Below are positions 8,111 to 15,796 of a stretch of DNA of 33,979 bases, piece by piece; the stretch's first letter is position 1, and every line of letters begins with the position of its first letter. The notes below the pieces were generated by a model that worked only from the letters and a program-made list of their open reading frames with translations, searched no databases and had not been told where the DNA came from. The stretch is from Geodermatophilus sp. YIM 151500 (GTDB lineage: Bacteria > Actinomycetota > Actinomycetes > Mycobacteriales > Geodermatophilaceae). The translations under genes and the position numbers were made by a program. The DNA lies in the NCBI RefSeq assembly GCF_025716945.1, contig NZ_JAOVZT010000008.1:152955-186933 (forward strand), read 5' to 3'.

Positions 8111-9151
8111 TCAGCAGAACAACCGGTAGAGGGAAGCGCCAGCCCGCTCGGCGATGGCGTCTGGGACGCTGGGGTCGGTGAGCAGGTCGGTGACGACCCG
8201 CAGGGTCTGCTCGATCTCGTTGGAACGTCCCGTCGGCGCACCCCCGGCATTGAGAGTCCGTATTCGGCCTTCGACACTGGCCCACTTCCGCTTGTAGGCG
8301 CACAGTCCTGGCTGGTCGAGATCCGAGAGCCCCCAGTCCAGCGCTCGGAGACCCCGTTCATGGGCCCAGCAGATCAGTTGCCAGTGCAGGGCGTCGTTCG
8401 GGCGCAAGGGCAGGAACTCCGCTGTCGAGGCCCCGAATTTGTAGTAGACGGTGTCCTGCCATACCAGGTACAGCGCGCCGGCCACCGGCTGCCCGTCGAC
8501 GAGGGCAAGGGCCGTCCGGACGGCGTCGGCTGGCGCGAAGGCCTTCCAGATCCGTTCGAAGAGGTCCAGCGGCTGGGCGAGGAGCCGGTACTTGCGCTTC
8601 CGCAACCGAACGTGTAAACGGTGGAAGTCTTGGACCGCCTTCGCGTCCGCCCTGAGGACGACCTCGACGCCGGCCCGCTCCGCCGTCGCGATGTTGCGCC
8701 GTGTCTGTGATCGGAACGCACCGTACAACTCGCCCAGTGGTCGGTTGAGCGACGTCACGTGCCAGGCGGCTTCATCGACGCACTCGAACCGGGGGTCGGT
8801 GGCAGCGGGGTTCGTGTCGAGGCATCGGAGCGTGAGGGGCAGGTCACCGGCGAAGGCGTCGTCCGCCAGGGCCGTCCATGCGGCGAGGTGCTTCACCATC
8901 GGGTCCGCGCGGTCGCAGAAGGGCAGGGCGAGCCGCCGTCCGCCGCGCATGTCGCGGACGTCGACCCAGGCGACGCCGCCCACCGGCCGGCCGCTGGTGT
9001 CGATGGACACCCGGGCCGTCGGCCGGAAGCCATAGGTGGCGGACACCGCGTCGATCCACGGGGGAGAGACGAACAGGTTGCCGTGCACCCCTTCCGCGAG
9101 CCGGCGCCACAGGGGGTCGGTGCGGGGATCTACCCGCTGGACGGCGGTCAC
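8111..9151 (-). CDS. GNAT/FemAB-like (BioF2-like) acyltransferase
   Basis: A 346-residue protein of the BioF2-like/FemAB-related GNAT superfamily. It shows the characteristic SQTRRNIATAERAGVEVVL segment in the middle and ALYLVWQDTVYYKFGAS with DWGLSDLDQPGLCAYKRKW in the C-terminal half. The start is GTG 9151, coupled by a GTGA overlap to the glycosyltransferase stop. It is the last gene of the operon that begins at 17008. In Wzy-type loci such proteins are thought to acylate or aminoacylate repeat units. It could supply the N-acetyl transfer missing from the diamino-sugar pathway, but this is speculation: known 3-N-acetyltransferases of that pathway are left-handed beta-helix proteins. Confidence 0.75.
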   Translation of the reverse strand: MTAVQRVDPRTDPLWRRLAEGVHGNLFVSPPWIDAVSATYGFRPTARVSIDTSGRPVGGVAWVDVRDMRGGRRLALPFCDRADPMVKHLAAWTALADDAFAGDLPLTLRCLDTNPAATDPRFECVDEAAWHVTSLNRPLGELYGAFRSQTRRNIATAERAGVEVVLRADAKAVQDFHRLHVRLRKRKYRLLAQPLDLFERIWKAFAPADAVRTALALVDGQPVAGALYLVWQDTVYYKFGASTAEFLPLRPNDALHWQLICWAHERGLRALDWGLSDLDQPGLCAYKRKWASVEGRIRTLNAGGAPTGRSNEIEQTLRVVTDLLTDPSVPDAIAERAGASLYRLFC

Positions 9152-10122
9152 GGAGCCAGCTCGAACGGAGTCGAGGCAGTGGACCGACGAACGGCGGCGC
9201 TCAGGGCCTCGACGAGGTCATCGGTGGTGATCTCGGCCGGCGAGACGTGGACTGCGAGTCCCCGCCGCTGCAGTTCCTCTGCCAGTTGCCACTGGTGGTC
9301 GTCACCAGCCTCTCCCAGACCTGCCGCACGGCTGGCCAGCAGCGGACACCGTCCCGCGGTCAGTGCGGTGAGCGCGGATCCCGCGCCGGCGTGGCTCACC
9401 ACGAGGTCCGCGCCGGCGATCGCCCTCACCAGCGCATCAGCGGGTACGAACGGCATGGCATCGATTGACAGGTGCTCCGTCCTGGTGCAACCCGTCTGCC
9501 ACAACACCTGCACCGGTCGGCCGGTTACCGCGGCTAGCTCGCCGTCCGGTGATAGCAGCGGCGCCAAACGGTCGATCAGTCGCTGGAACGGGAACTCGGC
9601 CGCCGTCCCGACCGTGACGACCACCCGGATCAGGGGGCCGAGCGACCGCGGAGTGTTGTCGCGCTCATAGCTGTCGAAGACGCTCCCGCGATAGTGCCAT
9701 CGCGGGCCGGCCCACTGCGCATACTGCGTGTACCGGTGGATCCGGGGGATGTGCTGCAGGAGCCGGCCCGTGCGTGACGGTCCGCTGACGCGAGCCGCGC
9801 TTTCGACGTAGTGGCAATGCACACCCCGTGTGGCCAGATAGGGCAGGTACCCCAGGGCGATGCCGGAGCCGGTCGACACGACACGCGTCACCGACCACTT
9901 CCGCCGGAGGCGGTGCGCCGACGGAATGCAGGCCACGACGTCACGGACGTTGGCCACGCGTACGTAGGGCACGAACTCGACGGCCCGCCCGCTCAGCAGC
10001 GACCGGCTCTGATCGTTCTCGTGGGTCACCCAGAGAGCCGGCCCATCGGCTGGGATCCGTGCGGCGAGCGCCTCCAGTTGCTCGAGGTGGCCGCCGGTCG
10101 TGGCGAGGAAGAGCGTGCTCAC
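9148..10122 (-). CDS. Fused Alg14/Alg13-type (PssD-PssE-like) glycosyltransferase
   Basis: A 324-residue protein joining two parts that are separate in many bacteria. The N-terminal half resembles Alg14/PssD/CpsF (FLATTGGHLEQL at 5-16, TGSGIALGYLPYLATRG near 85-100). The C-terminal half resembles Alg13/PssE and the glycosyltransferase 28 C-terminal domain (VVVTVGTAAEFPFQRLI from 167, ADLVVSHAGAGSALTAL from 238), which binds UDP-sugar. GTG 10122 overlaps the stop of the phosphoglycosyl transferase gene by 4 nt (GTGA); longer upstream frames are not similar to anything. It probably adds the second sugar to the undecaprenyl-PP-linked primer. It is the only glycosyltransferase besides the initiating enzyme seen in the window. 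Confidence 0.85.
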   Translation of the reverse strand: MSTLFLATTGGHLEQLEALAARIPADGPALWVTHENDQSRSLLSGRAVEFVPYVRVANVRDVVACIPSAHRLRRKWSVTRVVSTGSGIALGYLPYLATRGVHCHYVESAARVSGPSRTGRLLQHIPRIHRYTQYAQWAGPRWHYRGSVFDSYERDNTPRSLGPLIRVVVTVGTAAEFPFQRLIDRLAPLLSPDGELAAVTGRPVQVLWQTGCTRTEHLSIDAMPFVPADALVRAIAGADLVVSHAGAGSALTALTAGRCPLLASRAAGLGEAGDDHQWQLAEELQRRGLAVHVSPAEITTDDLVEALSAAVRRSTASTPFELAP

Positions 10123-10775
10123 CGAGCACCATCCCCGCGGAGGAGAGAGGGAACGGTCAGGAGGAGGATGCGGAGGTCCCCGGCCAGGGATCGGGTCCGC
10201 AGATACTCCAGGTCCAATCGGAGCATGTCGAGGGTGGTGACCGCGCTCCGGCCGCTCACCTGCCACAGGCCGGTGAGCCCGGGACGGACGGTGAATCGGT
10301 CGTCGAACTCGTCGGGGAACATGTCCGCTTCCCAGGGCAGGCACGGCCGGGGGCCCACCAGAGTCATCTCGCCGCGGAGCACGTTGATGAGTTGCGGTAC
10401 CTCGTCGAGGCTCGTCTTGCGCAGGAGCCGCCCCGACCTCGTGATCCGGGCGTCGTGGTGGAGCTTGGTGCTCCCGTCCAGAGCAGTGTTCTCGCCGCGA
10501 AGTTCGGCCGCGATGAGCCGCCGGTGTGCTTGATCGTCGCCCCCTACCCGCATCGATCGGAACTTGTAGAGCTCGAACGGTCGGCGGTCCAGCCCGATCC
10601 GCTCCTGGCGCAGGAGCGCGGGCCCCGGGCTGTCCCATCGCACCCACAGGGCGATGCACAGGAGCAGCGGCGCCAGGAGCAGCAGTGCCGTTGCAGACGT
10701 GCCGATGTCCAGTGCGCGTCGGACGCTGTCCGCCCACGTGCACGGACGCTGCGGCACGTCGTCACTCGTGCTCAT
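10119..10775 (-). CDS. Initiating sugar transferase (polyprenyl phosphoglycosyl transferase)
   Basis: A 218-residue monotopic phosphoglycosyl transferase (bacterial sugar transferase family). One N-terminal hydrophobic segment (SATALLLLAPLLLCIALWV) precedes the catalytic core with RIGLDRRPFELYKFRSM, LRKTSLDEVPQLINVLRGEM, LVGPRP and RPGLTGLWQVSGRS, all canonical. It lacks the extra N-terminal membrane domain of WbaP-type enzymes. It moves a sugar-1-phosphate from a UDP-sugar to undecaprenyl phosphate at the cytoplasmic membrane, starting the repeat unit. ATG 10775 lies 14 nt inside the end of the polymerase gene, and the stop overlaps the next gene by 4 nt. Confidence 0.92.
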   Translation of the reverse strand: MSTSDDVPQRPCTWADSVRRALDIGTSATALLLLAPLLLCIALWVRWDSPGPALLRQERIGLDRRPFELYKFRSMRVGGDDQAHRRLIAAELRGENTALDGSTKLHHDARITRSGRLLRKTSLDEVPQLINVLRGEMTLVGPRPCLPWEADMFPDEFDDRFTVRPGLTGLWQVSGRSAVTTLDMLRLDLEYLRTRSLAGDLRILLLTVPSLLRGDGAR

Positions 10776-12183
10776 CGGCCCTCCCGCTTACGACGGCGAG
10801 GAAGAGGAAGAACAACTCGCCTGCCCCCCGGAGGACCAGGTGGATGTCGATGACGGACAGGAGCAGCACCATCAACCACCCGGCCCAGAGCGCTGACCCG
10901 TACGCGCCGACGACATCCGCTCGCCGGGCGCAGCGCCGGGCGTATCGGAGCACCTCGACCGACAGCCATCCGAAGGCGGCCAGCAGGGGCAGCCCACCCA
11001 CCCACAAGAACTGCAGGTAGCCGTACTCGAGGAAGATCTCCTCTCGCCAGGTCTCCGGGGCCCGGAGCACGGAATTCGGCCCCACCCCGAGGACCCAGCG
11101 GAAGCTCCCCAGGGCGGGGAGGTAGAAGTTCGTGAGGTTGTCCCAGCGGCCAAGCCAGCTGCTCGGGACACCCAAGCCACCGCCGAACTCCCTGAGACGG
11201 ATGATGAACGCCGGCATGCCGAGGAGGGCGCCCACGACCGCGATCGGAAGGATGCGTACTCCCAATCGGCGAAGCTGAGGGTAGAGGAACAACATCCCCG
11301 AGGTGACCACTGCCGCCGAGGCCCACGTGGAGAACTGCCCCGTGGCCAGCGCACCGGCGCCCAGTGGCAGCCCGGCGAGCAGCGCCTCGCGTCGACCGAC
11401 CGTCCTCCGCACCGCGAGCCCCATCAGGAGGGCCAGCGACAGGATCACGTAGTCGCCCGTGGCGATCGACGACGCCAATGTCGTGCTGCCTCGGGCGGAC
11501 ACTTCGGAGGGGTCGCGGCCCGCCTCGACCCAATAGGTGCCCAGCACCGTTACGACCGGCGGGACCCTGAGGGTCTGCAACACGGCGATCAGGCCGATCA
11601 CGGCCGCCGGCCATATCACCAGCCGCCCCATCCTCAGCAGCTGGTCGTCGGTGCGAATCGTGGTTCGGACCAGTATGAGCAGCCCGACCAGCTTGCAGAC
11701 GGGAAGCAGCGCGGCGATGTCCCCCCCGCTCGGCACGGTGCCGCGCAGGAGGAGCCAGCTGATCGGCCAGAGTGTCGAGAACAGCACGAACACACCGAGG
11801 GGGATGTCCAATGGCCGCATCCGGAGACGAACTTCGTCGCCCCGCAAGAATCGTAGATAGGCGCCGCAGGTGGCACCGGCGACCAGGAAGGCCAGGAGAG
11901 CTTCGTTCGGGCGGACCAAGGGCAGCAGTCTGCCCCGGTCGATGCCGACGAGGAACGGCAGCGTTGCCATGTATATGTAGACGGCGGACACCGGGTGCAG
12001 CGCCACCCACACGAAGAGGGCCAGTGCGGCAACCAGTCCGACGGCGGCGACACCCAGGAGCGCGGTTGCTGAACCGGAGAGCAGAACGGTGACAGCGACG
12101 GCGAGCAGTAAACGGCGTCGCGTCCGGAACAGCGCAACGTCGCCGAGAGGGTCGGCCCTGAGGCTGTCGGACAGCGCGTTCAT
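10762..12183 (-). CDS. O-antigen ligase/polymerase-like (Wzy-type) membrane protein
   Basis: A 473-residue polytopic membrane protein with about 11-12 hydrophobic segments. It has a long external loop in the second half (roughly LREFGGGLGVPSSWLGRWDN to VGPNSVLRAPETWREEIFLE) followed by GYLQFLWVGGLPLLAAFGWL, the layout of Wzy/O-antigen-ligase family proteins. The ATG at 12183 makes an ATGA overlap with the flippase stop; the long frame upstream of it is a shadow. Wzy enzymes join lipid-linked repeat units on the outer face of the membrane. Sequence divergence is high in this family, so the assignment rests on topology and its place between flippase and sugar transferase. Confidence 0.8.
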   Translation of the reverse strand: MNALSDSLRADPLGDVALFRTRRRLLLAVAVTVLLSGSATALLGVAAVGLVAALALFVWVALHPVSAVYIYMATLPFLVGIDRGRLLPLVRPNEALLAFLVAGATCGAYLRFLRGDEVRLRMRPLDIPLGVFVLFSTLWPISWLLLRGTVPSGGDIAALLPVCKLVGLLILVRTTIRTDDQLLRMGRLVIWPAAVIGLIAVLQTLRVPPVVTVLGTYWVEAGRDPSEVSARGSTTLASSIATGDYVILSLALLMGLAVRRTVGRREALLAGLPLGAGALATGQFSTWASAAVVTSGMLFLYPQLRRLGVRILPIAVVGALLGMPAFIIRLREFGGGLGVPSSWLGRWDNLTNFYLPALGSFRWVLGVGPNSVLRAPETWREEIFLEYGYLQFLWVGGLPLLAAFGWLSVEVLRYARRCARRADVVGAYGSALWAGWLMVLLLSVIDIHLVLRGAGELFFLFLAVVSGRADEHE

Positions 12184-13799
12184 GACACCGGGCCCCGGCG
12201 GCGGAGGAGCGTCCTCACGATCAGGCCGAACACGCCCAGCGCCAGGAAGCCCGTGGACGCCATGGACGTCAGGACCAGAAACCCGTCCCCGTCCTCCATG
12301 GTCACGAGGCGACCGGCCACCAGTACCGGCAGCATCGCAGCTGCGGCGAGAACAACGATGGCGAGACCACGCACGTCGGCGATCGACTCCGGGTGGATCG
12401 CCCGCCGAACCCGCGCCATGACGGTCGCCGCGGCTGCGACGTCGGCGAGGAGCAGGGCGGTGCTGAGCGCGGCCAACCGTGGTGATCCGGCCGGCAGTGA
12501 CAGCGCGACGATCCCGAACGCGGTCGTCACCCCGAGAGAGACCAGACTCGCCACCCGGGGGCCCCGCATGTCGAGATGGGCGTAGAGCGCCTGCCGTCCG
12601 ATCTCGTGGATGCCGCTGGCCAGCTGTGCGACGCCGAGGACGGCGACGCACACAGCCAGCCAGTTGATGAGGGTGAGAGTGTGCAACTCACCCGCGGCCA
12701 ACGTCCGCGCGATGGGTTCGGCGAAGACAACGAGCCCGCACAGCGCGGGCAGTCCCGCTATCGCGCCGTAGGTGAAGGCCTGCCGCCAGGCGGCCGCGAA
12801 CCGGCTGTGGTCGACGGCCTGTACCGCGACGGACATCGCCGGTAGCACGGCGGTCGTGATGGCGCGCGCCCCCAATGCTGTGGGGAGGGCGTACACCGCG
12901 TAGGCCATCTGGAAAACCAGGGCTCCTCCCGGGATAGTGGCCGCGAAGGCCAGCAGGAGGAAGAAGCTGCCGGCTGGCGCTGCAGCAACGACGACGGAGC
13001 CGCCGAGCCGCGCCCCGACATCTCGCACCTCGGGGTCACGGCGCCAACCGCGTGCCGGGAGAAGGGAGAGACCAGCGCGGGCTGCGCCGAACACCTGCAC
13101 CACCGCGTGCAGTCCCACTGAAGCGGTAGCCCCGATTCCCAGGATCAGCACCGCGCGGAGGGGCACATCGCCGACATCGCCCCCGGTCGGCTGAACGGCC
13201 GCGAAGAGGAGCACCGTGATCATCAGGCCGACGTTCTCCAGCGCCGGTGCGGCGGCTGCCAGCGCGAATCTCTGGTGTGCCTGCTGCGCTGCGGCGCCGA
13301 GCGCGGCAAGCGTGTAGAGGACCACCTGGGGCGCGACCACGATCAAGAGGACGAGGGCGATGACCCGTGCCCTGCCGCGGGCCTCATCGGGCACGCCGAG
13401 GGTGAGCACCCAGGACAAGACTGCGGAAACCGGTAGCAGGAGCAGTGCCGTCGTGCCCGCCGCCATGACCAGGAGGCTGCTGAGCCGACGGACGAACAAG
13501 CGGGACGCCGCCGCCCCGTGGGCGAGCAAGGTGTGGACGATCGCGGGAACTGCAACCAAGGCCAACACCGGCCCGGCCACGATCGAGTAGGCCAGGCTCG
13601 GGACGCTGTTGGTCGTCAGGAAGGTGTTGGCGAGGAAGGTGGGTCCCAGCACGGCACCGATCACGACGACGCGCAGGAGACCGGTCGTCCGGCTCACCAG
13701 CGTCCAGATGGCCACGATCATGGAGCTGTGTGCAACCGACGCATTCCTTGCTCGCCGGTGCGCCGCGTGGACCGGTTGCGACTCCTTCGGGGCGGTCAT
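12180..13799 (-). CDS. MurJ/MviN-like lipid-linked oligosaccharide flippase
   Basis: A 539-residue, about 14-segment membrane protein of the MOP exporter superfamily, closer to MurJ/MviN than to classical Wzx. The N-terminal region has VAIWTLVSRTTGLLRVVVIG and FLANTF, as in MurJ. Later segments include the pore-type pattern ALGARAITTAVLPAMSVAV and SGIHEIGRQALYAHLD. The ATG at 13799 makes an ATGA overlap with the chain-length gene stop. It probably flips the undecaprenyl-linked repeat unit across the membrane. As it sits in an exopolysaccharide operon, it is likely a dedicated flippase rather than the essential lipid II transporter, though that cannot be proven here. Confidence 0.85.
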   Translation of the reverse strand: MTAPKESQPVHAAHRRARNASVAHSSMIVAIWTLVSRTTGLLRVVVIGAVLGPTFLANTFLTTNSVPSLAYSIVAGPVLALVAVPAIVHTLLAHGAAASRLFVRRLSSLLVMAAGTTALLLLPVSAVLSWVLTLGVPDEARGRARVIALVLLIVVAPQVVLYTLAALGAAAQQAHQRFALAAAAPALENVGLMITVLLFAAVQPTGGDVGDVPLRAVLILGIGATASVGLHAVVQVFGAARAGLSLLPARGWRRDPEVRDVGARLGGSVVVAAAPAGSFFLLLAFAATIPGGALVFQMAYAVYALPTALGARAITTAVLPAMSVAVQAVDHSRFAAAWRQAFTYGAIAGLPALCGLVVFAEPIARTLAAGELHTLTLINWLAVCVAVLGVAQLASGIHEIGRQALYAHLDMRGPRVASLVSLGVTTAFGIVALSLPAGSPRLAALSTALLLADVAAAATVMARVRRAIHPESIADVRGLAIVVLAAAAMLPVLVAGRLVTMEDGDGFLVLTSMASTGFLALGVFGLIVRTLLRRRGPVS

Positions 13800-14683
13800 G
13801 TATCCGAACGAGGGGGCCGGGTCATCCGGCGCGCGAGGATGGCAAGGAGGAACACCGCCAACACCCCTCCGATCGCGCCACCAGCGCTCGTGGCGACCAT
13901 CGGCCGAGGGCTGACCGGAGTCGGATCGACATAGGGTTGTACGAGCGTCGAGGCTCCCGGTCCGACGAGATCGGTCATCCGCAGTTCGTCGAGTTGGGTC
14001 CGCAGCCACTGCTCCCGCTCCACCAGCGGCGCGAGCTGATCCTGACCGCTCGGCGCGCCGCTCCGCACGGCCTCGATCCGGTCGAGGATGGCGAACAACT
14101 CGGCGTCCAGGTAGTTCTGGACGTCGGACCGGGCGTCGGCGTTCGCCACCGCGAGGTACTCCTGGACCACCCAGCTGAGTACTTCCACCGCCCGATCGCG
14201 GTCGCTGTCGACAAAGCGGATGTCGATGATCTCGCTCTCGCTCAGGACGTCGGCCGACAGCGCCGGCGTGAGCTCGTCGACCGAAACCTGCCACTCTGCC
14301 GCGACCGGATCGAGCACGGCCCGGCTCTCTAGGAGCACCAGTTGTGTGCTCATGTTTCGGTCCTCGCGTAGGAACCCGGTTGGTTGTTCGCGGGTCAGGG
14401 CGTAGACGACCTGGGCGTGCGCGGCGTACTGCACCGGCATCGCGGCCGCAACCAGATAGCCTGCTGCGGCCCCAACCGCTACGAGGACGACTGCCAGTGA
14501 AGTGAGCGCCGTCCACTGGTGGCGGGTGAGCCATCTCCGGGATCCGAGTCGCTCCACCGCTGAGCCGGTGGGGCGAGGCTGACTTTGAGCGGTGACCGCC
14601 GCCCGGTCTGCAGGAGCGTCCTCGACCGGAGCGCCCGCGGGGGCGTGGTGGAGACCCCGCCGACCGTTGACATCAAACTTCAT
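13796..14683 (-). CDS. Wzz-like polysaccharide chain-length / co-polymerase protein
   Basis: A 295-residue protein with two transmembrane segments: about 58-80 (ALTSLAVVLVAVGAAAGYLV) and 267-285 (AGGAIGGVLAVFLLAILARR). The Pro-rich stretch before the second (VDPTPVSPRP) is the hallmark of Wzz/polysaccharide co-polymerases. The extracytoplasmic part between them is helical and acidic. There is no C-terminal tyrosine kinase domain, unlike fused CapAB-type proteins, and no separate BY-kinase was seen. ATG 14683 overlaps the aminotransferase stop by 4 nt and the gene overlaps the flippase start by 4 nt. It is expected to set chain length together with the polymerase. Confidence 0.85.
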   Translation of the reverse strand: MKFDVNGRRGLHHAPAGAPVEDAPADRAAVTAQSQPRPTGSAVERLGSRRWLTRHQWTALTSLAVVLVAVGAAAGYLVAAAMPVQYAAHAQVVYALTREQPTGFLREDRNMSTQLVLLESRAVLDPVAAEWQVSVDELTPALSADVLSESEIIDIRFVDSDRDRAVEVLSWVVQEYLAVANADARSDVQNYLDAELFAILDRIEAVRSGAPSGQDQLAPLVEREQWLRTQLDELRMTDLVGPGASTLVQPYVDPTPVSPRPMVATSAGGAIGGVLAVFLLAILARRMTRPPRSDT

Positions 14684-15780
14684 GGGAGACCTGCCCGGGC
14701 GAGGACGTCGCAGACCCGGTCGACCTGGTCGATGGACAGGGTCGGTGACATGGGCAGCGACAGGATGGTGTCCGCGGCCCGCTCCGCGACCGGTAGGGGG
14801 CCATCAGCAAAATCGGCGAAGGCTGGCTGCTGGTGGCAGGGAACCGGGTAGTGGACTCCCCAGCCGATCCGCTCGGCGTCGAGGGCGGCTACTGCTGCCG
14901 CGCGGTCGGTGACTTGCACCATCGCGAGGTGGTGCACCGACTCGGCCCGCGGGTGCTGTGCGAGCGGCGTGCATCCGTCGGGGAGGCGTTGCCGATACCG
15001 GTCCATCAAGACCCGTCTGCGCTCGTTGTCCCTGTCCAGGTGCGCCAGCTTGGCGGTGAGGACGGCGGCTTGCAGGGTGTCCAGCCTGCTGTTCCGGCCG
15101 CGGACCTTGTGGACGTGGTGGCCTCCCGCCACCCGGCCGTGGTTGGCGGCCACCCGGATCCGATCGGCCAGCGCCGCATCGTGGGTCACCACGGCGCCGC
15201 CGTCCCCCAGCGCTCCCAGGTTCTTCCCGGGATAGAAGCTGAAACCCGCAGCGATGCCGACCGAGCCCGCTCGACGGCTCCCGAAGCGAGCGCCATGAGC
15301 CTGGGCGGCGTCCTCGATCAGTGCGATGCCGTGCCGCTGCGCGAGAGGAGCCAACCTGTCGACGTCCGTCATCTGGCCGAACATGTGCACGGCCATGAGC
15401 GCGGCCGTGCGGGGGCCCACGGCTGCTGCGACCGCGTCAGGATCGATCTCGAGCGTGTCCGGTCGGACGTCGACGAACCTGGGTCGGGCGCCTGCCGCGC
15501 ACACGGCCTCAGCGGTGGCGACGAACGTGTTCGCCGGCACGATGACCTCGTCGCCTGGCCCGATCCCCAGGGCGACGAGGACGAGTTCCAGGGCGTCGGT
15601 CCCGTTGGCCACCCCCACGCAGTGCGCGCTGTCGCAGAACTCTGCGAACCGTAGTTCGAAGGCCTCGGTTTCGGGTCCCCCGATGAATCGGCCGTGGGTC
15701 AGGACGGCCTGCCAGCATCCGTCCAGCTCGGCCCGGAGGGAGTCGGCCAGACCTCGGACGTCGAGGAACGGGATCGGCAT
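14680..15780 (-). CDS. DegT/DnrJ/EryC1-family sugar aminotransferase (WbpE-like)
   Basis: A 366-residue PLP-dependent nucleotide-sugar aminotransferase. It opens with IPFLDVRGLADSLRAEL and has GVANGTDALELVL (56-68), IEDAAQAHGA with the PLP-ring Asp at 157, and GFSFYPGKNLGALGDGG with the Schiff-base Lys at 186. It most resembles enzymes that aminate UDP-3-keto sugars (WbpE/WlbC type). The start is ATG 15780; a GTG at 15792 (4 nt after the previous stop) is an alternative. It is next to the Gfo/Idh dehydrogenase that could provide the 3-keto substrate, so conversion of UDP-GlcNAcA to a 3-amino uronate is inferred. Confidence 0.88.
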   Translation of the reverse strand: MPIPFLDVRGLADSLRAELDGCWQAVLTHGRFIGGPETEAFELRFAEFCDSAHCVGVANGTDALELVLVALGIGPGDEVIVPANTFVATAEAVCAAGARPRFVDVRPDTLEIDPDAVAAAVGPRTAALMAVHMFGQMTDVDRLAPLAQRHGIALIEDAAQAHGARFGSRRAGSVGIAAGFSFYPGKNLGALGDGGAVVTHDAALADRIRVAANHGRVAGGHHVHKVRGRNSRLDTLQAAVLTAKLAHLDRDNERRRVLMDRYRQRLPDGCTPLAQHPRAESVHHLAMVQVTDRAAAVAALDAERIGWGVHYPVPCHQQPAFADFADGPLPVAERAADTILSLPMSPTLSIDQVDRVCDVLARAGLP

Positions 15781-15796
15781 GGAAGTCAGCACCGGA

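Noticed and set aside
12184-12651. Long upstream extension of the polymerase reading frame
   Set aside because: It overlaps the flippase gene on the same strand; the ATGA overlap at 12183 gives the natural start.
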